DNA from: Paenibacillus oralis
GTDB taxonomy: Bacteria > Bacillota > Bacilli > Paenibacillales > Paenibacillaceae
NCBI RefSeq assembly: GCF_003863965.1
Contig: NZ_RRCN01000001.1
Location: forward strand, 2,552,527 to 2,616,526
Direction: 5' to 3'
DNA: 64,000 nt
In this document: positions 43,630 to 52,057 of the stretch, one piece after another
How positions within the stretch are numbered: the first letter of the stretch is position 1
Layout of the letters: each line of letters starts with the position of its first letter
Translations under genes and position numbers: made by a program
Notes under the pieces: generated by a model
What the model was told of the DNA's origin: nothing
The model's input: only the letters and a program-made list of their open reading frames with translations
Database searches by the model: none

Positions 43630-44721
43630 ATGCAACTGCCTTGGCTTATTTTAAGCGCGGTTCTGCTCATTGTGCTGATCGCCGTTTTATATCGCCGGCG
43701 AGCGCTAAAAGGGATACGGTATGAGCGGTATTTTTCCAAACGGGCCGCATTTGAAGGCGACGAGGTCGAAATGATCGAGGTCATCGCCAATGCCAAGCTG
43801 CTGCCGCTGCCTTGGCTCCGTCTGGAATCGAGCATTCCCGCCGGGCTTGCGTTCGGGAAGCAGAGCAACCTGGCGATTCATGCCGGGGAAATTTATCAGA
43901 ACCACAGCAGCCTTTTTCATCTCCGGTCATACCGGCAAATTACTAGGCGCCATAAGGTCGTTTGCGCCCGCAGGGGGCTGTACCGGCTGGAATCGGTCAC
44001 GATGACGACGGGCGATCCGCTGGGGCTGAACTCGGAGGTTGAACGTTTTCCGCTGGATCTGGAGCTGCTGGTGTATCCGCGGGTGGTTCCGCTGGAGGAG
44101 CTGCCGCTGCCGAACCACAGCTGGCTTGGGGAAGTCGCCGTCCGGCGCTGGATCGTGGAGGACCCGTTTTTGACCGCGGGGATCCGCGCCTATCGCCCCG
44201 GAGATCCGCTGAGCCAGATCAACTGGAAAGCGACGGCCCGAACCGGGGAGCTGCAGGTGCACAAGCGGGATTATACCGCCGATCATCGGCTGGTCATCTG
44301 CCTTAATGTGGAGACCAGCGACTCGATGTGGAAAACGGTGACCGAGCCGGAGCGGATCGAGCTGGGGATTCGTTATGCCGCTTCGGTGGCGGCGTATGCG
44401 CTGCGTAACGGGTTAAGCGCGGTTTTTTTGAGCAATGCGCGGCTGCCGGGCGGCAAGGTGGAGCCGGTACGCATTGAGCCGCAGGCGGCAGCCGACCAAC
44501 TGGAGCTGCTGCTGGAAACGATGGCGCGGCTGGTTTTGGACAGAACGGTTTCAATGGTTCGGCTGCTCGAACTGGAGCTTGAGGCGGGAGCGGCCGACAC
44601 CGATTACTTGATCATTTCCTGCCACTGGGGCGGGAAGCTCGCGGAAACGGCGGAGCTGCTGCGGCGCGGCGGCAACGGTGTGGAATGGATGGAAATTCCC
44701 GAATGGGCCGAGTTCCTCTGA
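43630..44721 (+). CDS. DUF58 (VWA-like) membrane-anchored protein
   Basis: 363 residues, start after AGGAGG. One N-terminal membrane segment (LPWLILSAVLLIVLIAVLYR), a beta region, and the DUF58 core YRPGDPLSQINWKATARTGE with HKRDYTADHRLVICLNVET, a VWA-type fold without the full MIDAS motif. Partner of the MoxR ATPase upstream. Its stop codon lies at the very start of a copied intergenic sequence (44719), so the natural C-terminus may have been changed by that repeat. Confidence 0.92.
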   Translation: MQLPWLILSAVLLIVLIAVLYRRRALKGIRYERYFSKRAAFEGDEVEMIEVIANAKLLPLPWLRLESSIPAGLAFGKQSNLAIHAGEIYQNHSSLFHLRSYRQITRRHKVVCARRGLYRLESVTMTTGDPLGLNSEVERFPLDLELLVYPRVVPLEELPLPNHSWLGEVAVRRWIVEDPFLTAGIRAYRPGDPLSQINWKATARTGELQVHKRDYTADHRLVICLNVETSDSMWKTVTEPERIELGIRYAASVAAYALRNGLSAVFLSNARLPGGKVEPVRIEPQAAADQLELLLETMARLVLDRTVSMVRLLELELEAGAADTDYLIISCHWGGKLAETAELLRRGGNGVEWMEIPEWAEFL

Positions 44722-44805
44722 ATGGTCCAGAACACGGGCATTTCCTAGCGGCAGGGGAAAAAAGCGACATTTTTTCCTCTATATTTAGAAAGATGCGGGA
44801 AACAG
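44719..44805. repeat. Intergenic repeat shared with family D copy 1
   Basis: Bases 44720-44746 are identical to 19911-19937 (27 positions), and similarity continues through AGCGACATTTTTTCCTCTAT. The rest of the gap to 45017 holds an inverted GAACACC/GGTGTTC pair near 44886-44918 and a possible promoter, but no gene. Confidence 0.7.
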
Positions 44806-45017
44806 GCGCTTTTTCCAAGTTTAGTCCCTGGATAGGACCTATAAATTCCCTGTATTCCGAGTTGGGATTTGGTCGCGCATTAAAGAACACCGCCGAAGCA
44901 GTTCCTTTGCTGGTGTTCCTTAGTGTCTATCTTGATATTTTGTCAATGGTGCTTTATGTTAGGATCATAATTTTACGTATGTAAAGTTATAGAACAAAAT
45001 TGAAGAGGTGATCGAGC

Positions 45018-45434
45018 ATGGCTTTTCAGGCGAAGAGTACATTCATTAACTTGCCGGTAAAAGATTTGCAGAAAACGATGGATTTTTTCGGGAAAATCGG
45101 ATTTGAATTCAATTTGCAATTTACGGATGACAAGGCTACCTGCATGATTATTAACAACACCACTTTTGCCATGCTGCTTGTGGAGCCTTACTTCCAAACA
45201 TTCATCAAAAAAGAGCTTGCCGATGCGGCGAGAACTTGCGAAGTGCTTGTTTCCCTGGCTGCCGACAGCCGCGAGCACGTGGACGAGATCGTTAATAAAG
45301 CCCTGGCCGCCGGCGCAACCCCTTCGAGTGATCCGCAGGATCACGGCTTTATGTATCAGTGGGGCTTTCAGGACATCAACGGACATATATGGGAAGTTTT
45401 CCATATGGCCGATCCTTCGTCCGGCCAAGCGTAA
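45018..45434 (+). CDS. VOC-family (glyoxalase/bleomycin-resistance-like) protein
   Basis: 138 residues, start after GAGGTG. Two VOC beta-alpha-beta units: STFINLPVKDLQKTMDFF, NNTTFAMLLVEPYFQTF, and the tail HGFMYQWGFQDINGHIWEVF with the conserved Glu metal ligand. Similar to uncharacterised Bacillota lactoylglutathione-lyase-like proteins, but real glyoxalase activity is unproven. It interrupts the usual MoxR-DUF58-membrane protein order. A terminator follows. Confidence 0.87.
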   Translation: MAFQAKSTFINLPVKDLQKTMDFFGKIGFEFNLQFTDDKATCMIINNTTFAMLLVEPYFQTFIKKELADAARTCEVLVSLAADSREHVDEIVNKALAAGATPSSDPQDHGFMYQWGFQDINGHIWEVFHMADPSSGQA

Positions 45435-45494
45435 CCGGCGTAAACGGGATTAAGCAATGTTCATCTTTTTGAGATGATACGTTATGAGAGTTGG

Positions 45495-45523
45495 GCGGCC
45501 GACGAGAAAGTCGGCCGCTTTTT
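45495..45523 (+). terminator. Terminator after VOC gene
   Basis: GCGGCCGAC (45495-45503), loop GAGAAA, GTCGGCCGC, then TTTTTC. The remaining gap to 45764 has only a promoter candidate. Confidence 0.88.
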
Positions 45524-45666
45524 CGCCGTTCCGCCTTTTCGTCCAAGCCGCCCGTTACTCCAAGGTTCCGCGGTCTGGCTTCTTTGAAGGTACGTCGATC
45601 GACGGTTTTCTTATGTTATGAGTGACGATACGCGGGCCGGAAATGGCGCTGGTTCCGCCGCAGTTA

Positions 45667-45675
45667 TGGTATGAT
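45667..45675 (+). promoter_or_regulatory. Extended -10 promoter candidate, DUF4129 gene
   Basis: TGGTATGAT fits the extended -10 form (TGnTATnAT); no clear -35 is seen. Confidence 0.4.
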
Positions 45676-45764
45676 GTTTTTATCGGTGAATAAGTTGAAG
45701 CATGGGCTAAACAGTCAGTTTGAGTTATAAAGTTCGAGTTTTAAAGTTAATGGAGGTTTTTGGC

Positions 45765-47528
45765 GTGAAACCCGATACAAGCCAGGGGCAAGTGGTTGGC
45801 GCGAATCCCAATGGTTCCGCTTACATATATAACTCGTTAAAGCTTTGGCTGTCCTGTCTGATCGAACTGGGGCTTCTGCTCCCGGTTTGGCTTGTCGCTC
45901 AGGCCTACTTGCTTGGGCCGGGGATGGCGGCATGGCTGTGCGGGTTGCCGCTGCTGTCGCTAGGCGGCGTGCTGTTGCGCAACCGTCTGCGTATGCTGTG
46001 GCAGCGGTGGGCTGTCGCCTTGCTGCTGGGAGCGGCGATGGCCCTGGTGGCGGCATGGGCGGGCGCTGGGGCAGGCTCCGGGGCAGGGGATTGGACCGGA
46101 ATGTGGTCCGGCGTGGTCGCCGGCGCTAATGCTAATGCCAGTGTTGGCACTAGTGCTGGCACGGTCGCAATCGCAGTTGCGGGTTCTGACGCTGATCCGG
46201 GTTCTGGCGCTGACCCGGTTAACGCATCCATGGTACTCACGTTTACGATTTTGCGCGCCAGCTTCTGGTTTGCCGCCGGGGCGTTTTGCTGGCTCCAGGG
46301 GGTTACGGCCGCGTTGCGGATCGGCAATTTCCGCCTGTACTGGTCCGGAGTCGCCTTATACTTTGCCGCCGGGATCGCCTTCCCGCGCATTCCCGGGCTC
46401 GAAGGAACGGTTCCGCTGCTCACCTGGTCGGGGGCGGCCTGCCTGGCGCTTGCCTTGTTCGTTACGAACAACAGCCTCCTGCGTTATAGTTCGTTGTCCG
46501 GTGATCCGGCAGAGCGGCTTCCCGGCGGCTTGAAACGCCATAACCGCCTGTTCATCGGCGTTATCGTCATCGTTTCCCTGGCGCTTGCGGCCGGGGCGGG
46601 CGGGTGGCTCGGCCGCCTGCTGTGGGGTCTGCTGAAGACGTTCGTTAGGTGGCTGGCCCGCCCGGGGGAACAGGGGCCGCCGCCGGAACAAGCGGTGGAA
46701 CTGCCGCCCATGCAGCCGATGCTGCCGGCAGCGGAAGCGCATGAGCCGGGAATCTGGGCGCGGCTGCTGGACATCGCTTTTTATTCCATCGGCATCCTTG
46801 CCCTTGCGGCGGCCCTTGGTTTCGGCCTGTATTGGCTTTACCGGAACGCGGGCGGAGTATGGCGGCGGGCGATCGACCGCCTGCTGGATTTGCTGCGCCG
46901 GGAGAAGGCCGTACAGGAAAACGCCGCGTACCGGGACGAGGAAATCCGGATTTTTACGTGGGAAGCGGCGCTTAAAAAGTGGAAAAAGGCGGGCTCAGCT
47001 TTGTTCCGCTCCGGAAAAGCCGAACGCTGGGAGGATCTGCGGGACAATCGGGAGAGGGTCCGTTATTTGTACCGACGCCTGCTTAAGGCGGAGCGTGAAG
47101 GCGGATATCGGATCAAGCCGCACCTTACGCCCTATGAAACGGCCTTGGATATTAGGCAGGAGCGCGGCTTAAAGGCGGTACGCGGCAAGGCGGCAGGCAA
47201 GGTGAAGGAAAAGGCGGAAAAATCGGGCTACGCCAGCAAGCTGGCCGCGGCCGCAGCGGAGGCGGAGGCAGCCAAGGCCGCAAGGGAGGCCATGTTCGCC
47301 AAGCCCAAACAAGCCGCCCAGACGGCAGATCGTCCGGGCCTGCCCGAATCGTTAGAGCCTGCCGCTGCTAATGGGCCGGGGCCGGCGGAGCCGCAGGCGG
47401 CAGCCGTCACCAAGGAGCTGCAAAATACGGAGCAGGGGCTCCTTGTTCGCTTGTATTATAAAGTCCGCTACGGCGAAGAAACGCCACAGGACGACGAAGT
47501 GGCTGAAGTCCGGCGGCAACTGCCTTGA
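45765..47528 (+). CDS. DUF4129-domain membrane protein
   Basis: 587 residues from the GTG at 45765, 8 nt after TGGAGGT; the frame continues upstream to a TTG without a site. About seven hydrophobic segments: two near the N-terminus, a third before an unusual Ala/Gly-rich loop, then more. A cytoplasmic C-terminal DUF4129 region follows (VRYLYRRLLKAEREGGYRIK, HLTPYETALDI) and the tail ends YYKVRYGEETPQDDEV. DUF4129 proteins normally accompany MoxR, DUF58 and a transglutaminase; no transglutaminase is in the window. The loop at about residues 105-150 is a GAGAGSGAG/ANANAS-type low-complexity stretch. A terminator shared with the convergent gene follows. Confidence 0.82.
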   Translation: MKPDTSQGQVVGANPNGSAYIYNSLKLWLSCLIELGLLLPVWLVAQAYLLGPGMAAWLCGLPLLSLGGVLLRNRLRMLWQRWAVALLLGAAMALVAAWAGAGAGSGAGDWTGMWSGVVAGANANASVGTSAGTVAIAVAGSDADPGSGADPVNASMVLTFTILRASFWFAAGAFCWLQGVTAALRIGNFRLYWSGVALYFAAGIAFPRIPGLEGTVPLLTWSGAACLALALFVTNNSLLRYSSLSGDPAERLPGGLKRHNRLFIGVIVIVSLALAAGAGGWLGRLLWGLLKTFVRWLARPGEQGPPPEQAVELPPMQPMLPAAEAHEPGIWARLLDIAFYSIGILALAAALGFGLYWLYRNAGGVWRRAIDRLLDLLRREKAVQENAAYRDEEIRIFTWEAALKKWKKAGSALFRSGKAERWEDLRDNRERVRYLYRRLLKAEREGGYRIKPHLTPYETALDIRQERGLKAVRGKAAGKVKEKAEKSGYASKLAAAAAEAEAAKAAREAMFAKPKQAAQTADRPGLPESLEPAAANGPGPAEPQAAAVTKELQNTEQGLLVRLYYKVRYGEETPQDDEVAEVRRQLP

Positions 47529-47553
47529 GTTTTCAACGGACTCGAAACCAAAA

Positions 47554-47599
47554 AAGGCTGCTCGCAAGTTTGGGTAAACCTGCGAACAGCCTTATTTAT
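47554..47599. terminator. Bidirectional terminator
   Basis: AAGGCTGCTCGCA (47554-47566) pairs with TGCGAACAGCCTT (47581-47593), with A and T runs outside, serving both convergent genes. Confidence 0.87.
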
Positions 47600-47621
47600 C
47601 TTATAGCGATCCGGCTTCTGG

Positions 47622-48947
47622 CTATCCGGCCTCTACTACGGCCCTTTTTACGATTTCCAGCTTGCGGAATCGGTGCGGTTCTTTTTCAAGCAGCTTAAAG
47701 GTTAAATCCTCATGCTCCAGCGTTTCGCCGACGTCCATGCCGGGGTTCATCCCGAACAGCCAGCCGCCGATCGTATCGACTTCCTCGGTGCTGAGATCGG
47801 TGAGCAGAAGGTCGTTAATCTGGTTAACCGTTACGGTTCCCTGGGCGATGACATGCGTGTCGCTGAGCTGCACGATCGGCTCTTCTTCCTCTTTATCGAA
47901 CTCGTCGCGGATCTCCCCGACGATTTCCTCCAGAATGTCCTCGATCGTTACCAGTCCGGCCGTACCCCCGTATTCGTCGATCAGAATAGCGATGTGGGTG
48001 CCTTCCTGCTGCATTTTTTTGAGCAGCTCGTTGACGGGCATCACTTCCGAGACAGCCATAACCGGCTGCAGAATCGAAGCGATATCCAGATTCGGGTTGC
48101 TTTCATGGGCGAGGAAAAACTGCTTCGTATTGATGATCCCGATAACGTTGTCTTTGCTTCCTTCGACGACAGGGAATCTTGTGTATTGCTGCTCTTTGAT
48201 AATCTCGAGATTTTCCTGCCGCGACTTGTCCTTATATAAGCACATCATATCGGTGCGGGGGACCATAATTTCTTTGGCCAGCAAATTGTCGAAGGCAAAA
48301 ATCCGGCTGACGTAGCCGTATTCGCTTTGATTGATTTTGCCGCTTTCAAAGCTCTCGTTAATAATAATTTGCAGTTCTTCCTCCGAGTGAGCTTCTTCGT
48401 GCTCGGAAGCCGGCTTGATGCCGAACAAGCGCACGAGCTGATTTGCCGATCCGTTCAAGGCCCAGATAAACGGACGCATGATTTTGGTAAACATGATCAA
48501 CGGCTTGGCCGTTAGCAAGGCGATTTCCTCGGATTTGCGGATGGCCATCGTCTTTGGCGCCAGCTCACCCACAACGACGTGCAAATAAGTGATAACTACG
48601 AAAGCGATGATAAAAGATAGCGCACTGCTTAGTGTATCAGGTACATGGAGGCTGTGGAACAGCGGGTGCAGTATTTTCTCCACCGTAGGTTCCCCGAGCC
48701 ACCCGAGTCCGAGCGCGGTGATCGTAATCCCCAACTGGCAGGCCGACAAAAAACCGTCCAGATTGGAGGTTACCGTTTTGACCGCGAGCGCGTTTTTGCG
48801 TCCTTCGGCGATCAATTGATCCACCCTGCTGCCTCGAACACGAACAATCGCAAATTCTACCGCCACGAAAAAAGCCGTTAAAGCGATAAGGATTACGACC
48901 AATACCAAATTCAACACCAAAAGCCTGTCACTGTCCATTCTTTGCAT
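47622..48947 (-). CDS. CNNM/HlyC-type membrane protein: DUF21, two CBS, CorC_HlyC
   Basis: 441 residues. DUF21 membrane domain (LVLNLVLVVILIALTAFFV, GELAPKTMAIRKSE), then a CBS pair (EIMVPRTDMMCL, YTRFPVVEGSKDNVIGII, GTHIAILIDEYGGTAGLVTI, EDILEEIVGEIRDEFD) and a CorC_HlyC domain at the C-terminus. Members such as YhdP/YfjD/MpfA export or regulate Mg2+ or Co2+. The GTAGLVT and E(I/L)VGEI(R)DE phrases are strongly conserved. Start at 48947, close to AAGGAG (3 nt); ATG 48938 is an alternative. Monocistronic. Confidence 0.93.
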   Translation of the reverse strand: MQRMDSDRLLVLNLVLVVILIALTAFFVAVEFAIVRVRGSRVDQLIAEGRKNALAVKTVTSNLDGFLSACQLGITITALGLGWLGEPTVEKILHPLFHSLHVPDTLSSALSFIIAFVVITYLHVVVGELAPKTMAIRKSEEIALLTAKPLIMFTKIMRPFIWALNGSANQLVRLFGIKPASEHEEAHSEEELQIIINESFESGKINQSEYGYVSRIFAFDNLLAKEIMVPRTDMMCLYKDKSRQENLEIIKEQQYTRFPVVEGSKDNVIGIINTKQFFLAHESNPNLDIASILQPVMAVSEVMPVNELLKKMQQEGTHIAILIDEYGGTAGLVTIEDILEEIVGEIRDEFDKEEEEPIVQLSDTHVIAQGTVTVNQINDLLLTDLSTEEVDTIGGWLFGMNPGMDVGETLEHEDLTFKLLEKEPHRFRKLEIVKRAVVEAG

Positions 48948-49146
48948 CTACTCCTTATGATTTAAAATAAAATAAAATGCTTCACCCTATATTATACAAT
49001 ATGATCGAGAAGTAATGCTAATCAGCAAAGCTAATATGCTAAGCAAAATACATGAAAATGTTCGTGTTTTACGGATTTTTCAGACCGGATAGAAAATTAA
49101 ATAAATTATAAATGCGCCAAAATCCGAATAATAAAATAACTTTTCC

Positions 49147-49175
49147 TTGACTTATACGTTTCTTTCTCATATACT
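49147..49175 (+). promoter_or_regulatory. Sigma-A promoter of the riboswitch-controlled gene
   Basis: TTGACT (49147-49152), 17-bp spacer, TATACT (49170-49175): a strong promoter, with the start predicted near 49182, 30 nt before the aptamer. The AT-rich stretch 48948-49146 upstream holds no gene. Confidence 0.8.
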
Positions 49176-49212
49176 CGGATTGTTGCTGGAAACTGAATAT
49201 GCTAATATTTTG

Positions 49213-49327
49213 ATTTCGTATATCCCCGGTAATAAGGATCGGGGGTCTCTACAAGGAACCCTAAATTCCTGGCTACGAATAGGAGCTTTCGCATACCTAT
49301 TGGATAGCCGGGATTTTTTTGTTTTTT
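49213..49327 (+). promoter_or_regulatory. Variant purine riboswitch with overlapping terminator (predicted ON switch)
   Basis: P1 TTCGTA (49215-49220) pairs with TACGAA (49274-49279); P2 CCCCG with CGGGG (49224-49228/49240-49244); P3 AGGAA with TTCCT (49254-49258/49266-49270). The J2/3 core GTCTCTAC, L2 with AAGG and L3 CCCTAAA fit the purine aptamer, including the L2-L3 kissing GG/CC. The specificity base before TA is C (GGCTACG), the guanine type. Departures: U48 is C, A73 is G, and J1/2 is one base short. A terminator stem CCTGGCTACGAATAGG (49268-49283) with CCTATTGGATAGCCGGG (49296-49312) and a T run uses the same bases as P3/P1, so aptamer and terminator exclude each other. Confidence 0.75.
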
Positions 49328-49389
49328 CCGGGTTTGGCAGCCCGTTGACTTTTTGAACAACCTCTATCATATCTTTCAGGAGGAAGCAG

Positions 49390-50826
49390 ATGAGTAAATA
49401 CGATGTAATTGTGGTTGGAGCCGGGCCGGCGGGGATATTTGCCTGCTACGAACTGACGCGGAAAGCGCCTCACTGGAAGGTGCTCCTGGTGGACAAGGGA
49501 CATGACATTTACCGCCGCCGCTGTCCGATTTTGGAGGAGAAAATTACGCTTTGTCCGCCTCCGGCCGGGAAAAAAGAGTTCGCCGGCTGCCTGCCGGCCT
49601 GTTCGATCACGGCCGGGTTTGGCGGTGCGGGAGCGTACAGCGACGGAAAGTTCAACATTACGACCGAATTCGGCGGCTGGCTGAGCGATTATATCGCTCC
49701 GTCCAAAGTGCTGGAGCTGATTAAATACGTCGATGCGATCAATTTGGAGCACGGCGCCACGACGAACATCACCGACCCGCTGACCGAAGCGGTGCGCGGG
49801 ATCGAGCAGCGCGGATATGCCGCGGGGCTGAAGCTGCTGCGGGCGCAGGTCCGCCATTTGGGCACGGAACAAAACCTCGAGATTTTGAAGTCGATCTACG
49901 AATATTTGAACACCCGAATCGACATGATGTTCAAGGCGGAAGTGGAGGATCTGATCACGGTAAAAGCCGACGGAGGCCACCAGGTTCGCGGAATCCAGCT
50001 TAAATCGGGGGAGACGCATAAGGCCGATCTGGTCATGGTCGCTCCCGGACGGGACGGCTCCGCCTGGTTGACGGACATTTTGAAGAAACGCCGCCTGAAA
50101 ATGACCAACAACCAGGTGGATGTCGGGGTGCGTGTGGAAACATCGGACGTCGTCATGCGCGAGATTAACGAGCACCTGTACGAAGGGAAATTCATTTACA
50201 ACACTTCGGTCGGTACACGGGTACGCACGTTTTGCAGCAATCCGTCCGGGCATGTGGTCGTCGAAAACCACAGCGGGGTAATGGCCGCGAACGGCCATTC
50301 GTTTAAAGATCCTGCGCTTGGTTCGCAAAACACGAACTTTGCACTGCTTGTCTCGCACAAATTTACCGAACCGTTCGATAAGCCCAACGAATACGCGCGG
50401 GAGATTTGCCAACGGGCCAACGACCTGTCGAACGGGGGGGTCATCGTGCAAAAATACGGGGACATCCTCCGGGGCCGCCGCTCTACCGCTACCCGGATTT
50501 CCGAAGGCTTTCTCGAGCCGACGCTCAAAGAGGCCGTGCCGGGCGATCTTGGCCTCGTGCTGCCGTACAACACGATGAAAAGTCTGATCGAAATGGTCGA
50601 AGCGCTTGATAAAGTAACGCCGGGGATCGCCTCCGAACATACGCTGTTTTACGGCGTGGAAGCGAAGTTTTATTCCGCCCGCCCGAAGCTGGCCGAATCG
50701 CTGGAAACGGAAATCGGCGGCTTATTCTGCGGCGGCGACGGAGCGGGCATCACCCGCGGACTGGCTCAGGCCGGCGCGGCAGGCGTCTGGATCGCACGCG
50801 GTATGCTGGAGAAGGCGGGAGTGTAG
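49390..50826 (+). CDS. FAD-dependent oxidoreductase (COG2509-type dehydrogenase)
   Basis: 478 residues, start 7 nt after AGGAGG. N-terminal dinucleotide site VGAGPAGIFACYELTRK; then CPILEEKITLCPPP and the Cys-rich CLPACSITAGFGGAGAYSDG, conserved in uncharacterised flavoproteins of this group; GGLFCGGDGAGITRGLAQAG binds the FAD ribityl chain near the C-terminus. The substrate is not known. Expression appears gated by a variant purine riboswitch, suggesting a role in purine (possibly guanine-related or an oxidised purine) metabolism or stress; that is inference from the leader. Monocistronic with its own terminator. Confidence 0.88.
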   Translation: MSKYDVIVVGAGPAGIFACYELTRKAPHWKVLLVDKGHDIYRRRCPILEEKITLCPPPAGKKEFAGCLPACSITAGFGGAGAYSDGKFNITTEFGGWLSDYIAPSKVLELIKYVDAINLEHGATTNITDPLTEAVRGIEQRGYAAGLKLLRAQVRHLGTEQNLEILKSIYEYLNTRIDMMFKAEVEDLITVKADGGHQVRGIQLKSGETHKADLVMVAPGRDGSAWLTDILKKRRLKMTNNQVDVGVRVETSDVVMREINEHLYEGKFIYNTSVGTRVRTFCSNPSGHVVVENHSGVMAANGHSFKDPALGSQNTNFALLVSHKFTEPFDKPNEYAREICQRANDLSNGGVIVQKYGDILRGRRSTATRISEGFLEPTLKEAVPGDLGLVLPYNTMKSLIEMVEALDKVTPGIASEHTLFYGVEAKFYSARPKLAESLETEIGGLFCGGDGAGITRGLAQAGAAGVWIARGMLEKAGV

Positions 50827-50868
50827 CAACGCGGCGCGGCGCGGGCTTCGCACAGAACGAAAATAAAC

Positions 50869-50918
50869 AAGGGTTGTCCTGAAGGCCATAGGGTATGGTC
50901 TTTGGGACAGCCCTTTTT
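50869..50918 (+). terminator. Terminator after the flavoprotein gene
   Basis: AAGGGTTGTCC pairs with GGGACAGCCCTT; an inner AAGGCCATA/TATGGTCTT stem extends it; TTTTT follows. Confidence 0.87.
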
Positions 50919-50962
50919 CGTTGAGGTCCGGATTAGGCTGCCATCGCCGCCGCAGTAATGCG

Positions 50963-51042
50963 ATCTAACGGACACCAGAGACTTTATTTGCCAGAAAACC
51001 AGGGGGCAAAAATTGTAACGGACCCAGGAGGCCTTATTTTCT
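50963..51042. repeat. Half array of family C (two forward units)
   Basis: Units CTAACGGACACCAGAGACTT (from 50965) and GTAACGGACCCAGGAGGCCT (from 51015), 50 nt apart. The expected two inverted units are missing, replaced by the end of the next gene. Confidence 0.65.
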
Positions 51043-51090
51043 CCAAACCGCAGGAAATGTACTGCCGCTATTCATCCCGATCCCTCTGCC

Positions 51091-51792
51091 TCAGGGATAC
51101 CGGCTCTCCTGTATTTCAGAGTCAATCACTTGCTGGATCTGCTGATACGTATGGAGATAGGTGAACAGTCCGTAAACCAGCGCCAGCAAAAAAGGCAGCA
51201 GGGCCAAGGCGATCGGGATGTACAGGCTGGTTTCTCCCGCCTGTATGATTTTTAACTCCCGGGTTTCCCGGTCGTTTGGGTACCTGTAGCTCAAAGCCTT
51301 TATTTTGCGCCGGGCATGATGCAGGTAAATGGAATTGGCCGCCACGGCAAAGCCGATTTTTATGGCGAGCTGTAAAGCCAGCATCGTGATGACCATGCTG
51401 AACGAGACCTGGTAACCCGGAAATACAAGGGAGCCTACGATGTTGATAATGAGCGAGCAGACGATCAGATAGATTAGCCAATACAAGTACATCCCCCGAT
51501 ACAACAGCCAAAAGCCGCCAAACAGAAAGGCGGGCCAGTTCCAGCGATGGTCTTCGCGCCATTTTTGAAAATACGCCCCTGCGCGTTTGCCTATGAACAG
51601 TTCAAGCTCCTCCAAGGGAACTCCGAACTCGGGCGGCGGGGAGTCTTTTCCGGCTGTTTCCGGGGCCGCGCCGGACTTGGCATAGGGAGTGAGAGCAGCG
51701 GGCTCGTTATGTCGAGTTTTGATCGGCGTTCCGCATCCGGCGCAAAATTTGTCCTCTTTTTCCAAAATCGTTCCACAGTTTGAGCAATACAT
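51091..51792 (-). CDS. Zinc-ribbon membrane protein (DUF2628-like)
   Basis: 233 residues from the ATG at 51792, after GGAGGT; the frame continues seven codons upstream. N-terminal zinc ribbon (MYCSNCGTILEKEDKFCAGC), a proline-rich linker, then a DUF2628-like membrane region: KWNWPAFLFGG-type motif (HRWNWPAFLFGGFWLLYRGM) and three to four hydrophobic helices. The function of the family is unknown; zinc ribbons joined to small membrane domains are common in Bacillota envelope-stress proteins. Monocistronic. Confidence 0.8.
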   Translation of the reverse strand: MYCSNCGTILEKEDKFCAGCGTPIKTRHNEPAALTPYAKSGAAPETAGKDSPPPEFGVPLEELELFIGKRAGAYFQKWREDHRWNWPAFLFGGFWLLYRGMYLYWLIYLIVCSLIINIVGSLVFPGYQVSFSMVITMLALQLAIKIGFAVAANSIYLHHARRKIKALSYRYPNDRETRELKIIQAGETSLYIPIALALLPFLLALVYGLFTYLHTYQQIQQVIDSEIQESRYP

Positions 51793-52057
51793 ATTTACCT
51801 CCGTCAGCATCATCTTGATGAAAGGCAGTTTTCTTGAAAAACTTGGAATAGTTCGAAAGAACCATTCTGCTTATATATCGGACTGGCGGAATACCTAATT
51901 AATAGCCGGCCGGTAAATCAAAAAAATAAGACACAAAGCCTATATATTAGCAAAAAATACAATTTTACAATATTTTAACAAAACGTAAACAGTCTGTTCT
52001 TTATCGATCCATATGATTAGGAGGTAGTCCATTCTAAATTTGGGGAGGAGTCGATCC

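Noticed and set aside
49147..49356. 69-codon frame running through the leader of the flavoprotein gene
   Set aside because: It coincides with promoter, aptamer and terminator, whose RNA pairing explains the sequence better.
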